DNA of 64,000 nucleotides from Hwanghaeella grinnelliae (GTDB lineage: Bacteria; Pseudomonadota; Alphaproteobacteria; UBA8366; Aestuariispiraceae). Position 1 is the stretch's first letter; every line of letters starts with the position of its first letter. Below are positions 1 through 8,780 of this stretch, in pieces. A model generated the notes under the pieces. It searched no databases and was not told the DNA's origin. It saw nothing but the letters and a program-made list of their open reading frames with translations. The position numbers and the translations under genes are program-made. Where the stretch lies: positions 372,001 through 436,000 of the forward strand of contig NZ_SADE01000001.1 of the NCBI RefSeq assembly GCF_004005845.1. Reading direction: 5' to 3'.

Positions 1-654
1 AAGGCGAATCCCGGCCGAATAACCTATCCCGCGCCGCCGGACTTCACCGGCACGACCTTCCTGAAGCAGGCCTTGTACGAATTGGTCGAGAACCCTGTAG
101 ATCTCCTGAGCCCGGCCGGCGAAAATTTCGATGCGGTCACCGCGCCGCTCTGGAATTATCTGGATGCGCTATCGCCGCTGATGTGGCGCGAAGGCCGTGA
201 TTTTCCAAAAACCGGCACGGCCCAACGGCAATTGCTGAGCGATGGGGCGGTGGATCTCTCCTATTCGTTCAATATCGGGGAAGCCTCCTCGGCGATTGCC
301 GAAGGATTGCTGCCCGATACGGCGCGCACTTATGTCCTGGATGGGGGAACGATTGGAAACACCCATTTCGTGGCCATTCCGTTCAATGCGGCACATAAGG
401 ACGGTGCCATGGTTGTGGCGAATTTCCTGCTGTCGCCCGAAGCCCAGGCCCGGAAAGCGCATCCCGATATCTGGGGCGAACAGACGGTCCTGTCCATGGA
501 CCGTTTATCCGATGACGACCGGGCTTTGTTCGAAAACTTGCCACGCGGCGTCGCCACCCTGAGCGAAACGGATTTGGGCAAAACCCTGCCGGAACCGCAT
601 CCGAGTTGGATGGTGCGGATTGAGGAGGCTTGGCTCAAACGGTACGGCAGTTGA
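1..654 (+). CDS. ynjB: ABC transporter substrate-binding protein, YnjB-like (5' truncated)
   Basis: The reading frame is open from base 1, so the N-terminus and any signal peptide lie outside the window; about 217 C-terminal residues are present. The product would be the periplasmic solute receptor of an ABC importer. The assignment rests on residues such as WREGRDFPKTGTAQRQ and LSYSFNIGEASSAI, which resemble YnjB, and on the next two genes being clear YnjC- and YnjD-type partners. The substrate of YnjBCD systems is not established, and nothing here reveals it. The stop at 652-654 lies about 40 bases before the preferred start of the permease gene, so the three genes form an operon. Confidence 0.8.
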   Translation, partial: KANPGRITYPAPPDFTGTTFLKQALYELVENPVDLLSPAGENFDAVTAPLWNYLDALSPLMWREGRDFPKTGTAQRQLLSDGAVDLSYSFNIGEASSAIAEGLLPDTARTYVLDGGTIGNTHFVAIPFNAAHKDGAMVVANFLLSPEAQARKAHPDIWGEQTVLSMDRLSDDDRALFENLPRGVATLSETDLGKTLPEPHPSWMVRIEEAWLKRYGS

Positions 655-694
655 GGCATCGTGCCGGCAGCGTTGCGCCGTCAGGGTTGCAGCC

Positions 695-2383
695 GTGACC
701 TTCCTGCCCGCCGCGCCATGGGTCACGTTGGCCGTCTTCTTGCTTCCGGTATTGGCCGGTTTGGCGGGCGCCGTACTGCCGGCCTTCGGTTATCTGCCGG
801 CTCTTGACGGGACCGATGCCTCTTTAGATCCGTGGCGGCGGTTGCTCGATTATCCGGGCTTCGCAGGATCCCTGTGGATGAGCTTGTGGACTGGCTTTGC
901 GGCGACCATGATTTCCTTTGCCTTGGCCATCGGCTTCGCGGCGGCGTGGCGGGGAACCCGCGTCTTCCGAAGTTTGCAGCGTCTTATCGCACCGTTGCTG
1001 TCGGTACCGCATGCCGCCGTCGCGCTGGGTATGCTCTTTCTGCTGGCGCCCAGCGGCTGGCTGCTGCGCGCCGGCTCCCCCTGGGCCACGGGCTTCGTTC
1101 GTCCTCCGGATTGGGCGACGGCACCCGACCCGTACGGCATCGTTTTCATACTGGCGTTGGTGGTGAAGGAAACGCCTTTCCTCTTCCTGATGACCGTTGC
1201 GGCCCTGAACCAGGTGCGGGAACGAGAAATCGTGACCACCGCCCGGACATTGGGGTATGGGCCGGCGACGGCTTGGTTGAAATGCGTCCTGCCGTTGGTT
1301 TATCCGCAATTGCGTTTGCCGGTCTACGCGGTCCTGGCATTCTCCCTGTCGGTCATCGATGTCGCCCTGGTTCTAGCGCCTGCCACAAACCCGCCGCTTG
1401 GCGTGTTGATCCTGCGTTGGTTCAACGACCCGGATTTGGGATACCAATTCGTGGCCGCCGCCGGGGCCGTGACGCAATTGGCGGTCGTTGCCGCAGGCAT
1501 CGTGGTTTGGTGGGGGGTCGAGCGCCTTGTAGGCGCGATGGGCCGTCGATGGGCTTCTGCCGGGGACCGGGCCGTTCTGGACCGGCCTGTGGCGGTTTTC
1601 TCCCTGGCGGGAACGGGTGTTCTTTGGTTTCTCGGCGCGGGGAGCCTGTTGGGCATGGCGGTTTGGTCGATGGCGCGCCAGTGGCGCTTTCCCGATACCT
1701 TGCCCAGCGAATGGTCGCTGATGAATTGGATGCGGCGGGGGGAAACACTGATCGGGTTGGGTGGCACGACCGTAACGGTCGGTTTGATCAGCGCGGGAAT
1801 CGCGTTGGTCCTGGCCGTTGCTTGCTTGGAACATGAAAAGCGGGACGGTTTGAAGCCGACGGCCCGCGCCCTCTGGCTGCTCTATATCCCCTTGCTTGTG
1901 CCGCAAGTCGCCTTCCTGTTCGGGGCGCAGGTGCTGCTGGTGACGGCGGGAATCGACGGTGGCTGGACTGCTTTGATATGGGCGCATCTGCTGTTCGTTC
2001 TGCCTTATGTTTTTCTATCATTGTCGGATCCGTTCCGGTCGCTGGATGAACGGTATCGCACGACGGCTTTATGCCTCGGCCTGCGTCCTTCCGCGGTTTT
2101 CCGGCGCGTAACCTTGCCCTTGCTGCTGCGGCCGATCCTCGTTGCCTTCGCGGTCGGGTTCGCAGTAAGCGTCAGTCAATATCTGCCTACGGTTTTTGCA
2201 GGCGGTGGGCGGTTGGAAACTTTGACGACGGAGGCGGTTTCCCTGGCCGGCGGTGGGGATAGACGTTTGATCGGCATGCTCGTCTTCGCTCAATCGGTAT
2301 TGCCTTTCGTTGCATTTCTGCTTGCTGCCGCCTTACCTGCATGGGCGTTTCGAAACCGAGCAGGCTTGCGGGGACTGACATGA
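695..2383 (+). CDS. ynjC: Fused two-domain ABC transporter permease, YnjC-like
   Basis: This is an inner-membrane permease of about 562 residues in which two permease domains are joined in one chain, as in YnjC. Two EAA-type loops are visible: TARTLGYGPATAWLKCVLP in the first half and TALCLGLRPSAVFRRVTLP in the second. Each contacts the ATPase. Many hydrophobic segments flank both loops. I prefer the GTG at 695, which has an AGGG about eight bases upstream and leads straight into the first membrane segment. A TTG at 620 would add 25 polar residues and overlap ynjB. The stop overlaps the ynjD start (ATGA). Confidence 0.85.
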   Translation: MTFLPAAPWVTLAVFLLPVLAGLAGAVLPAFGYLPALDGTDASLDPWRRLLDYPGFAGSLWMSLWTGFAATMISFALAIGFAAAWRGTRVFRSLQRLIAPLLSVPHAAVALGMLFLLAPSGWLLRAGSPWATGFVRPPDWATAPDPYGIVFILALVVKETPFLFLMTVAALNQVREREIVTTARTLGYGPATAWLKCVLPLVYPQLRLPVYAVLAFSLSVIDVALVLAPATNPPLGVLILRWFNDPDLGYQFVAAAGAVTQLAVVAAGIVVWWGVERLVGAMGRRWASAGDRAVLDRPVAVFSLAGTGVLWFLGAGSLLGMAVWSMARQWRFPDTLPSEWSLMNWMRRGETLIGLGGTTVTVGLISAGIALVLAVACLEHEKRDGLKPTARALWLLYIPLLVPQVAFLFGAQVLLVTAGIDGGWTALIWAHLLFVLPYVFLSLSDPFRSLDERYRTTALCLGLRPSAVFRRVTLPLLLRPILVAFAVGFAVSVSQYLPTVFAGGGRLETLTTEAVSLAGGGDRRLIGMLVFAQSVLPFVAFLLAAALPAWAFRNRAGLRGLT

Positions 2384-3060
2384 TCGTTACGCAGCAGACC
2401 ATGGGGGCGATGGAGATTGCCGGTCTGACTGTCCGGATCGGGAATCGTGTGCTGTGCGAGAACCTTTCGGTTTCGATCCCGCCGGGTGAGATCGTGACCC
2501 TGATGGGCCCCAGCGGGTCGGGAAAATCGACGATCCTGTCCCATATTTGCGGCACGCTGGATCGGCAGTTCGAGGTGTCTGGCGCAATACGGCTGGCCGG
2601 AATGGATTTGGCCGCGCTGCGGCCGGAAGATCGCAAGCTGGGCATCTTATTTCAGGAAGCGCTGCTTTTTCCCCATCTCAGTGTCTGGGAGAATCTGGCT
2701 TTCGGCCTGCCGTCCGGGATTTCCAGGAAAGAACGCCGCCACCGTGTCGAAGCGGCCTTGGCCGATGCGGAACTGGATGGATTGGCGGACCGGGATCCGG
2801 CGACCCTTTCCGGCGGCCAAAAGGCCCGCGCCGCCCTGATGCGGACACTTTTGGCCGAACCGCGTGCCTTGCTGTTGGACGAGCCGTTTTCGAGGCTGGA
2901 TGCTGCGTTGCGGGATAAAATCCGGCAGTTTGTGTTCGATCATGCCCGCAAGGCAAGGTTGCCAACTTTGCTGGTGACACACGATATCGCGGATGCACAG
3001 TCTGCCGGTGGGCCGATTGTTGAGGTGGAAGTTGCTGGACAAGCCAGCCAGCAATCATAA
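2380..3060 (+). CDS. ynjD: ABC transporter ATP-binding protein, YnjD-like
   Basis: This is a cytoplasmic ATPase of about 226 residues that powers the YnjBC importer. It has a Walker A motif (GPSGSGKST), a Q-loop in [10 protein letters not shown], the ABC signature LSGGQKAR, Walker B ([12 protein letters not shown]) and an H-loop (LVTHD). The stretch [19 protein letters not shown] closely resembles YnjD. The ATG at 2380 is chosen because it overlaps the permease stop as ATGA, a typical coupled start; a longer start at 2341 would overlap by 43 bases. The protein lacks the C-terminal regulatory domain of sugar-type ATPases, as expected for this small family. Confidence 0.88.
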   Translation: MIVTQQTMGAMEIAGLTVRIGNRVLCENLSVSIPPGEIVTLMGPSGSGKSTILSHICGTLDRQFEVSGAIRLAGMDLAALRPEDRKLGILFQEALLFPHLSVWENLAFGLPSGISRKERRHRVEAALADAELDGLADRDPATLSGGQKARAALMRTLLAEPRALLLDEPFSRLDAALRDKIRQFVFDHARKARLPTLLVTHDIADAQSAGGPIVEVEVAGQASQQS

Positions 3061-3122
3061 TATCCCCCGATAACGACAAGGAGGATGCGCCGCTTGGATC
3101 GCGAACGCGCATGGAGCATCTG

Positions 3123-3515
3123 ATGTACGAACAGGAAACCGATGGAATCAAAGTATCGGTTGAGCCGATCTATCTGGAGGATCAGTCACAACCCAGCGAA
3201 GACCACTATGTCTGGGCCTATCAGGTGACGATCGAAAACCGCAGCCCGAAGACCGTGCAGCTTCTCAACCGCCATTGGCGGATTACGGATGCGCAAGGCC
3301 GGACGGAAGAAGTGCGCGGCCCGGGCGTCGTCGGCGAGCAGCCTGTGCTGCGGCCGGGTGAATCTTTTGAATATACCAGCGGCACGCCGCTATCGACGCC
3401 TTCCGGTATCATGCTCGGCAGTTACGAAATGGAAGCGGAGGACGGGAGTGCGTTCGACGTGGCCATTCCGGCCTTTTCCCTGGACAGTCCGCACCAGCCG
3501 GTTCAGCTGCATTAG
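3123..3515 (+). CDS. apaG: ApaG family protein
   Basis: This is a small, all-beta cytoplasmic protein of 130 residues that matches ApaG over its full length: an early EPIYLEDQS, a central [20 protein letters not shown] and a C-terminal [11 protein letters not shown]. ApaG is linked genetically to Co2+/Mg2+ efflux and Ap4A metabolism in enterobacteria, but its biochemical role remains unclear. I choose the ATG at 3123, which gives the usual MYxxxT-type N-terminus and has a GGAG six bases upstream. The ATG at 3111 would add four residues. A perfect AAGGAGG at 3078-3084 lies too far upstream to serve either start. Confidence 0.9.
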   Translation: MYEQETDGIKVSVEPIYLEDQSQPSEDHYVWAYQVTIENRSPKTVQLLNRHWRITDAQGRTEEVRGPGVVGEQPVLRPGESFEYTSGTPLSTPSGIMLGSYEMEAEDGSAFDVAIPAFSLDSPHQPVQLH

Positions 3516-3670
3516 CGGCATTGGGCCCCGTGGCGGGGGCCGGCGGGGGGCCGGCGCAGTGCTGGGCCGGATTCGGGCGGCGGAACGGCAAAAATGCCGC
3601 CGACCCGCAGGGGAGAAATGAATGAGCATGCCCGTCCCGGCCAAAGGCCGATAACCGTTGGATCCGGCCG
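3516..3670 (+). other. G-rich spacer with hairpins between apaG and trkH
   Basis: This 155-base spacer is very GC-rich. It holds a perfect GGCCCC/GGGGCC hairpin just after the apaG stop, runs of five and six G, and a further CGGCGG...CCGCCG inverted repeat. There is no U-tract, so it is not a typical intrinsic terminator, although it could impede polymerase or shape the trkH leader. A strong ribosome site (AGGGGAG, 3609-3615) follows and serves the short leader reading frames described separately. Confidence 0.4.
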
Positions 3671-3674
3671 GTGA
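3618..3674 (+). CDS. Possible trkH leader peptide (18 codons, stop coupled to trkH start)
   Basis: An ATG at 3618 opens an 18-codon frame whose TGA overlaps the trkH GTG start as GTGA. A second ATG at 3622, better spaced (six bases) from AGGGGAG, opens a 10-codon frame ending at 3654. The trkH GTG itself has only a weak upstream GGA, so its translation could depend on ribosomes ending at the leader stop. This is a reading of spacing only. The peptide has no recognisable motif, and the strong ribosome site could simply be fortuitous. Confidence 0.22.
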   Translation: MNEHARPGQRPITVGSGR

Positions 3675-5119
3675 CTGATTTTCGACCGATCTTTTTCGTT
3701 CTGGGCGTGCTGCTTTCTACCGTGGCAGTGGCGATGCTCGTGCCTGCCTTCGTGGATCTAGCTGTTAACAACGAGGATTGGCAGGTCTTTGCGGTCGCCA
3801 GTTCGCTGACTTTTTTCGTTGGGATGATGCTGGTCCTGACCTGTCGTGCACGGTCGCGGACGCTGTCGGTTCGGCAAGCCTTTGTTTTGACGACCCTGGT
3901 TTGGGTGGCCCTGCCGGCTTTTGCGGCTATTCCCTTCGCTTTTTCCAACCTGGACCTGACCTATACGGATGCGTTTTTCGAATCCATGTCCGGACTGACC
4001 ACGACGGGATCGACGGTGATCCTGGGCCTGGACCACGCGCCGCCGGGCATTTTGCTGTGGCGATCTTTGCTGCAATGGTTGGGGGGCGTTGGGATTGTCA
4101 TGATGGCCGTCTCCGTCCTGCCGATGCTGCAGGTCGGCGGTATGCAGTTGTTCCGTATGGAATTCGCCGAGCGGATGGAAAAGGCGCTACCGCGCGCGGC
4201 CCAGATCGCCGCTTGGATCGGCGGCATCTACCTGTTTCTGACCGTTTTGTGCGGGGTTCTGTACTTTGTTGCCGGCATGGCCGGATTCGAAGCGATTAAT
4301 CATGCCATGACCACGGTAGCCACAGGCGGCTATTCAACGCGCGATTCATCAATCGGTTTTTATCAAAGCGCTTGGGTCGACATCATCGCAACGGTATTCA
4401 TGGTCGCCGGATCTTTGCCCTTCCTGCTGTACTTCCAGGCGATCCGCGGAAAGATCACGGACTTGTTCCGGGACTCTCAAGTTCGGTGGTTTCTGTCGAT
4501 CCTGGGCTTCAGCATTCTGGTGATGATCGTCTATCTTTGGCGCGTCGAAGATTGGGAACTGGGGCGCGCTGTACGATTGGCGTTATTCAACATCACGTCG
4601 GTGATGACGGGAACCGGCTATGCGACCGACGATTTCGCCCTTTGGGGCGCCTTGGCGATGCCGATGTTCTTCATGCTGATGTTTATCGGCGGCTGCGCTG
4701 GGTCAACCACTTGCGGCATCAAGGTTTTCAGGTTCCAGGTTCTGCTTCAAACGGCGCGCATGCAGTTCCGGCGGCTTTTGCAGCCGCATGGCGTATTCAT
4801 CGCTTACTACAATGGAAAGCCGATACCGGAGACGGTGGCGGAGTCAGTGATGAGCTTTTTTTTCCTGTTCGTAACGTTGTTTGTGCTGCTTGCTTTGGTG
4901 TTGGGCCTGATCGGTCTGGACTTCATCACCGCGACCAGTGGCGCTGCGACCGCGATCGCCAATGTTGGGCCCGGGTTGGGTCCGATCATCGGGCCGGTGG
5001 GGAATTTTTCCACGCTGCCGGATCCGGCAAAATGGGTGTTGTCGTTCGGCATGTTGATCGGGCGGCTTGAAATCTTCACGGTGCTTATTCTGTTGTCACC
5101 GCGTTTCTGGAAAGTGTGA
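3671..5119 (+). CDS. trkH: TrkH/KtrB family potassium uptake protein
   Basis: This is an inner-membrane K+ channel-like transporter of 482 residues that works with a cytoplasmic TrkA-type gating subunit, which is not in this window. Four selectivity-filter repeats are visible: TTTGST near residue 117, TVATGGYST, SVMTGTGYAT and ANVGPGLG, each after a pore helix, together with about ten hydrophobic segments. The N-terminal LGVLLSTVAVAMLVPA is typical of the family, which supports the GTG start at 3671. The stop overlaps an upstream GTG of the argE frame, but the better argE start lies 30 bases further on. Confidence 0.93.
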   Translation: MTDFRPIFFVLGVLLSTVAVAMLVPAFVDLAVNNEDWQVFAVASSLTFFVGMMLVLTCRARSRTLSVRQAFVLTTLVWVALPAFAAIPFAFSNLDLTYTDAFFESMSGLTTTGSTVILGLDHAPPGILLWRSLLQWLGGVGIVMMAVSVLPMLQVGGMQLFRMEFAERMEKALPRAAQIAAWIGGIYLFLTVLCGVLYFVAGMAGFEAINHAMTTVATGGYSTRDSSIGFYQSAWVDIIATVFMVAGSLPFLLYFQAIRGKITDLFRDSQVRWFLSILGFSILVMIVYLWRVEDWELGRAVRLALFNITSVMTGTGYATDDFALWGALAMPMFFMLMFIGGCAGSTTCGIKVFRFQVLLQTARMQFRRLLQPHGVFIAYYNGKPIPETVAESVMSFFFLFVTLFVLLALVLGLIGLDFITATSGAATAIANVGPGLGPIIGPVGNFSTLPDPAKWVLSFGMLIGRLEIFTVLILLSPRFWKV

Positions 5120-5145
5120 TCACTATATTGGGGGTAGAGCCGACC

Positions 5146-6306
5146 ATGGCCGAGACATATACGCCGATCGAAATGCTTGGAAAGCTGGTGTCCTTCGACA
5201 CGACCTCGGCTTTCTCTAATATGGAACTCATCGATTTCGTTCGGGGATATCTCGCCGATTATGGGGTCGAGGCCCAAGTTCTGCCGAATGAGGACGGGAC
5301 GAAGGCGAACCTGTTTGCGACGATTGGACCGTCGAAGCCCGGCGGCGTTGCCTTGTCGGGGCATACAGATGTGGTGCCGGTGGTCGGACAGCCTTGGGAT
5401 ACCAACCCTTTCGAAGTGGTTGAAAAAGGGACTCGCCTTTATGGGCGCGGAACCTGTGACATGAAGGCGTTTTCGGCCACGGCGCTTGCCTTGGTGCCGG
5501 AAATGGTCGCAAAGCCGTTGCAGAGGCCGCTGCATTTCTGCTTGTCCTATGATGAGGAGGTCGGCTGTCTCGGTGCGCCGGGCATGATCGCCGAACTGGG
5601 CGCGGCACTGCCCAAGCCGGCGCTCGTCATCGTCGGTGAACCGACCGACATGAAGGTCGTCTCCGCCCATAAAGGAATGTGGTTCTTCCGCGTGACCGTC
5701 ACGGGCAAGGAAGCGCATTCCAGCCAAACCCATCGCGGTGTCAGCGCCGTGATGAACGGTGCGAGGATGATTGCCAAGCTGGATGAAATGGGCAAACGCC
5801 TGCGCGATAATGCGGATACGTCCAGCCGCTTCCCGCCACCCTATACGACGATCCATGTCGGCACGGCGAATGGCGGAACGGCCCCAAACATCATCAGCCG
5901 CAAGTTTGAATTCGTCTGCGATATCCGAAACCTGCCGACTGATGACCCGGCGGCTCTGCAGCAGGAGTTCGAGGATTGGGTCAACGCCGAGATCCTGCCG
6001 GATATGCATGCCGTCGATCCGTCGACGGGAATCGAGATCGAGAACCTGACCACGGTTCCCGGCTTGCGGGAGGAATTGGATTCCGAAGCCGAGGCATTCG
6101 TCCGCGCGATTACCGGTGACAATGACACGACCTATGTTCCTTACGGAACGGAAGCCGGCCAATTCCAGGAAGCGGGGATGTCCGTCGTGGTTTGCGGACC
6201 GGGTTCGATCGACCAGGCGCACCAGCCGAACGAGTTCATTGAGATCGACCAGGTCCACCAATGCGAGGCGTTCCTGCGCAAAGTGATTGTTCGCTGTCAG
6301 GGGTGA
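5146..6306 (+). CDS. argE: Acetylornithine deacetylase (M20 family)
   Basis: This zinc-dependent amidohydrolase removes acetate from N-acetylornithine in arginine biosynthesis. It has 386 residues, usual for ArgE. Metal and catalytic motifs are present: SGHTDVVPV, then GRGTCDMKAF, then the EE of YDEEVGCLGAPG. The dimerisation domain follows from about residue 185. The ATG at 5146 is chosen for its upstream GGGGTAGAG; a GTG at 5116 overlapping the trkH stop is the alternative. ArgE is one of two known routes; many bacteria use ArgJ, which I do not see here. Related M20 amidohydrolases are the main alternative identity. Confidence 0.87.
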   Translation: MAETYTPIEMLGKLVSFDTTSAFSNMELIDFVRGYLADYGVEAQVLPNEDGTKANLFATIGPSKPGGVALSGHTDVVPVVGQPWDTNPFEVVEKGTRLYGRGTCDMKAFSATALALVPEMVAKPLQRPLHFCLSYDEEVGCLGAPGMIAELGAALPKPALVIVGEPTDMKVVSAHKGMWFFRVTVTGKEAHSSQTHRGVSAVMNGARMIAKLDEMGKRLRDNADTSSRFPPPYTTIHVGTANGGTAPNIISRKFEFVCDIRNLPTDDPAALQQEFEDWVNAEILPDMHAVDPSTGIEIENLTTVPGLREELDSEAEAFVRAITGDNDTTYVPYGTEAGQFQEAGMSVVVCGPGSIDQAHQPNEFIEIDQVHQCEAFLRKVIVRCQG

Positions 6307-6322
6307 TGAAGCGGCCCGGGTG

Positions 6323-6808
6323 TCAGGTGTCGAGCCGCTTTTCATAAGTATTGTAAAGCGGCTCGAACCCCAGTGCCGGGTAAGTACCCGTTGCGCTAGG
6401 GTTGCTGGCCAGGCCGGTGACGAGAACGCGTTTCAGGCCCATTTCCTTGAAGCGATGGCAGGCTTCGTCAATCATCGCACGTGACAATCCCTGACAGCGC
6501 TTGCTTTCGGCGACGTAGATGTCGGTGATGCAGCCAAAGGCTCTTTGGTCTTTGACGACGAACTGTCCCGGTTCGATTTCTTCGATCCCGATGAGGAAGC
6601 CAGCCGGCTCTTTCGCGATCTCGCCGACCAGAACGAAGCCGCGCGAGTGTCGGATGTCTTCTTCAAGGGAGCGCAGATGCGCGGCCGCTCCCGCCAGCGT
6701 CGTATCCCGATCAGATCGCAACGCGTATTCATGGACGTTGAGCGCGAGGAGGAATGAGACGATGATGTCTCGGTCCCTTGGCCTTGCGTCGCGCACGGTC
6801 ACGCTCAT
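6323..6808 (-). CDS. GNAT family N-acetyltransferase
   Basis: This is a 161-residue acetyl-CoA-dependent acyltransferase of unknown substrate. The GNAT fold is indicated by the N-terminal VRDARPRDRDIIVSFL, the core strand ITDIYVAESKRCQGLSRAMIDEA (a slightly degenerate acetyl-CoA loop) and the C-terminal GFEPLYNTYEKRL. Its start overlaps the stop of the upstream methyltransferase gene as ATGA, so the two are co-translated. It ends tail to tail with argE, 16 bases away. Confidence 0.85.
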   Translation of the reverse strand: MSVTVRDARPRDRDIIVSFLLALNVHEYALRSDRDTTLAGAAAHLRSLEEDIRHSRGFVLVGEIAKEPAGFLIGIEEIEPGQFVVKDQRAFGCITDIYVAESKRCQGLSRAMIDEACHRFKEMGLKRVLVTGLASNPSATGTYPALGFEPLYNTYEKRLDT

Positions 6809-7893
6809 GCGGCGCGTCTCAATACCATCACACGGCTGAAGAAGGCGCGGTCGACGGATTCCACCGCGAAACCGGAATTGGCAAACAAGGCTTCCAAATC
6901 GTCTTCCAGGTAATTCGTGTAGTACGGCTCGTGGAAAGCCATCGGAAAGCGCTGCAACAAGGCGTCATAGGGCGGGTGATCGCCGCTCTGTATGGAATCG
7001 ACGAAGACAAGCCTGCCGCCCGGTTTCAGGATGCGTGCGATTTCCTTGGCGACGGTACGCCGCACTTTCTTCGGCAATTCATGGAAAAGATAGACGCAGG
7101 TGGCGATGTCATACGCGCCGTTCTCTGCTGGAACTTCTTCCGCGTTGGCTTCCATGAAATACGTTTCCGGAAACTCGGCGAGGGAACGCTGTGCCTTGCG
7201 CAAATACGGTTGGCTCAAGTCCAGCCCTGTTACCGAAATTTTGGGATTGTTCCGCAAAACCTCTTTCAAGAACCGGCCTGTACCGCAGGCGATGTCGATC
7301 AAATCGACGGGGGCGTTGCCGGCAAATTCCTCAACCGCGTCCCGTATTGCCGGCAACGCCTGTCGGCGCATGGCGTCCGCACCGCCGGTGAACAACACCT
7401 CGACCTGGTGGTCATAGGCTTCTGCGGACTCATCGGAAAACCAGCCATCGGTCTGGTAGTGGAAGTTCTGCAGATAATAGCGCGGATAGGTGCCCTTGGG
7501 CGTGTTCTTCAGGACTTCGCTGTTGTCGTCACGGCGACGTCGCTGAGCGACCTTTGGTAAGTCTTGAAGAAAGGCACGGGAATTCTTCAAGACCTTCCCG
7601 GGGCGAGGCACAAGGTCCGCCGGCGGCCGGTACAGACCCGCGCGGATGTTTGCCCAGTCCTGGCGGTATAGGGCGGATAGGTCCTTCAGGATGTATCCCC
7701 ATCCCGGAATCCGGTCCGTCGGGGCCGGTCCGTTCGGCGGCGGGCTGAGGCGGGCGGCCAGGACATACTGCCCCGCGAACCACGCGGTCCGTGCCGCATG
7801 GCTCAGCGCATAGGCCGGGCCCAATCCGCCCCGTCCCGAAATGCGGCGTGAGTGTGATCTATCGCGCAGGTTTTCAGCAAGCTGACGAAGCAT
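6805..7893 (-). CDS. Class I SAM-dependent methyltransferase with long N-terminal extension
   Basis: This is a 362-residue protein. The C-terminal half is a class I methyltransferase: LIDIACGTGRFLKEV (motif I, SAM binding), TGLDLSQPYL, then CVYLFHEL and LKPGGRLVFVDS. The first 150 or so residues form an extension rich in Arg and Pro, followed by YPRYYLQNFHYQTDGW just before the SAM domain. This segment looks conserved, but I cannot name a family. The ATG at 7893 has GAAGGAG directly upstream, so longer frames to 8010 are not used. It is coupled to the downstream GNAT gene by a 4-base overlap and lies 62 bases after pdxJ. The substrate is unknown. Confidence 0.82.
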   Translation of the reverse strand: MLRQLAENLRDRSHSRRISGRGGLGPAYALSHAARTAWFAGQYVLAARLSPPPNGPAPTDRIPGWGYILKDLSALYRQDWANIRAGLYRPPADLVPRPGKVLKNSRAFLQDLPKVAQRRRRDDNSEVLKNTPKGTYPRYYLQNFHYQTDGWFSDESAEAYDHQVEVLFTGGADAMRRQALPAIRDAVEEFAGNAPVDLIDIACGTGRFLKEVLRNNPKISVTGLDLSQPYLRKAQRSLAEFPETYFMEANAEEVPAENGAYDIATCVYLFHELPKKVRRTVAKEIARILKPGGRLVFVDSIQSGDHPPYDALLQRFPMAFHEPYYTNYLEDDLEALFANSGFAVESVDRAFFSRVMVLRRAA

Positions 7894-7955
7894 CGTGCTC
7901 TCCTTCTTCAAAGGATGGTACGCACGCGGGCCACATACAAGATCAGTTATGGGCG

Positions 7956-8687
7956 TCAGGCGCCAAGGGCTTTCAGAAAACCCTTCACGGATTCTTCCAT
8001 GCCGATCCACAAGGCGTCGGATGTGAAAGCGTGGCCGATCGAAACCTCGTCCAATTGGGGCAGTGCCGCCTTGAAAGCGGGCAGGTTTTCCGTCGTCAAA
8101 TCATGGCCCGCGTTGATCTCAAGCCCTTCAGCCACCGCGGCGGCGGCGCTTTCACTGTATTGCGCAAGGACTTCTTGCTCCGCGGGCGTACCGAAAGCAT
8201 CGGCCCAGGGACCGGTATAGAGTTCGATCCGCTTGGCGCCCAGATTGGCGACTTGCGCCATTGCGGCCGGATCGGGGTTCATGAACAGCGACACACGACA
8301 GCCCATTGACTGCAATTCGCCAATGATCGGGCGCAATCTTTCCGCTTCCGCAAAAACGTCCCATCCGTCATCGGAGGTCGCCACATCGGGGGCGTCCGGT
8401 ACAAGCGTTGCCTGGGTCGGGCGCACATCACGACACAATTGCATGTAATCCGGATAGGGATTGCCTTCGATATTGTACTCGATACCGGGATGCGACTTTA
8501 GAAGTTCGGACAATTCATACACGTCGGTCCGGCGAATGTGTCTTTCGTCCGGCCGCGGATGAACGGTGATACCGTGTGCGCCCGCCGCGATCACTGTCTC
8601 AGCCGCCTTGGTGACGCTCGGATAACCGACATGCCGCTGGTTCCGCAGCAAGGCGATTTTATTCAGATTGATGCTCAGATTTGTCAT
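7956..8687 (-). CDS. pdxJ: Pyridoxine 5'-phosphate synthase
   Basis: PdxJ condenses 1-deoxyxylulose 5-phosphate with 3-amino-2-oxopropyl phosphate, the last ring-forming step of DXP-dependent vitamin B6 synthesis. The 243-residue protein has the family's opening LSINLNKIALLRNQR, ITVHPRPDERHI, the EYNIEGNPYP strand, RIELYTGPWA and the closing EVSIGHAFTSDAL. The start at 8687 gives the usual N-terminus; an in-frame ATG at 8726 would add 13 polar residues. Neither has a strong ribosome site. The gene lies between methyltransferase genes with no obvious link to B6. Confidence 0.95.
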   Translation of the reverse strand: MTNLSINLNKIALLRNQRHVGYPSVTKAAETVIAAGAHGITVHPRPDERHIRRTDVYELSELLKSHPGIEYNIEGNPYPDYMQLCRDVRPTQATLVPDAPDVATSDDGWDVFAEAERLRPIIGELQSMGCRVSLFMNPDPAAMAQVANLGAKRIELYTGPWADAFGTPAEQEVLAQYSESAAAAVAEGLEINAGHDLTTENLPAFKAALPQLDEVSIGHAFTSDALWIGMEESVKGFLKALGA

Positions 8688-8780
8688 GATACGCGATGAT
8701 GGTTGTCCAGAATTGGACTTATTCATAGGCCGCCAAACCGATAAATGACAGGGCCAATTGAATTGGTCCCGCCTGGACCA

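Noticed and set aside
1-3060. Thiamine transporter ThiBPQ as identity of the ABC operon
   Set aside because: ThiP is also a fused permease, but the ATPase and receptor segments match YnjD and YnjB better, and no thiamine riboswitch is visible.
4807-6345. Long minus-strand frame (512 codons) across argE
   Set aside because: It is antisense to a complete ArgE with all metal motifs, is rich in Arg, His and Gly, and resembles no family.
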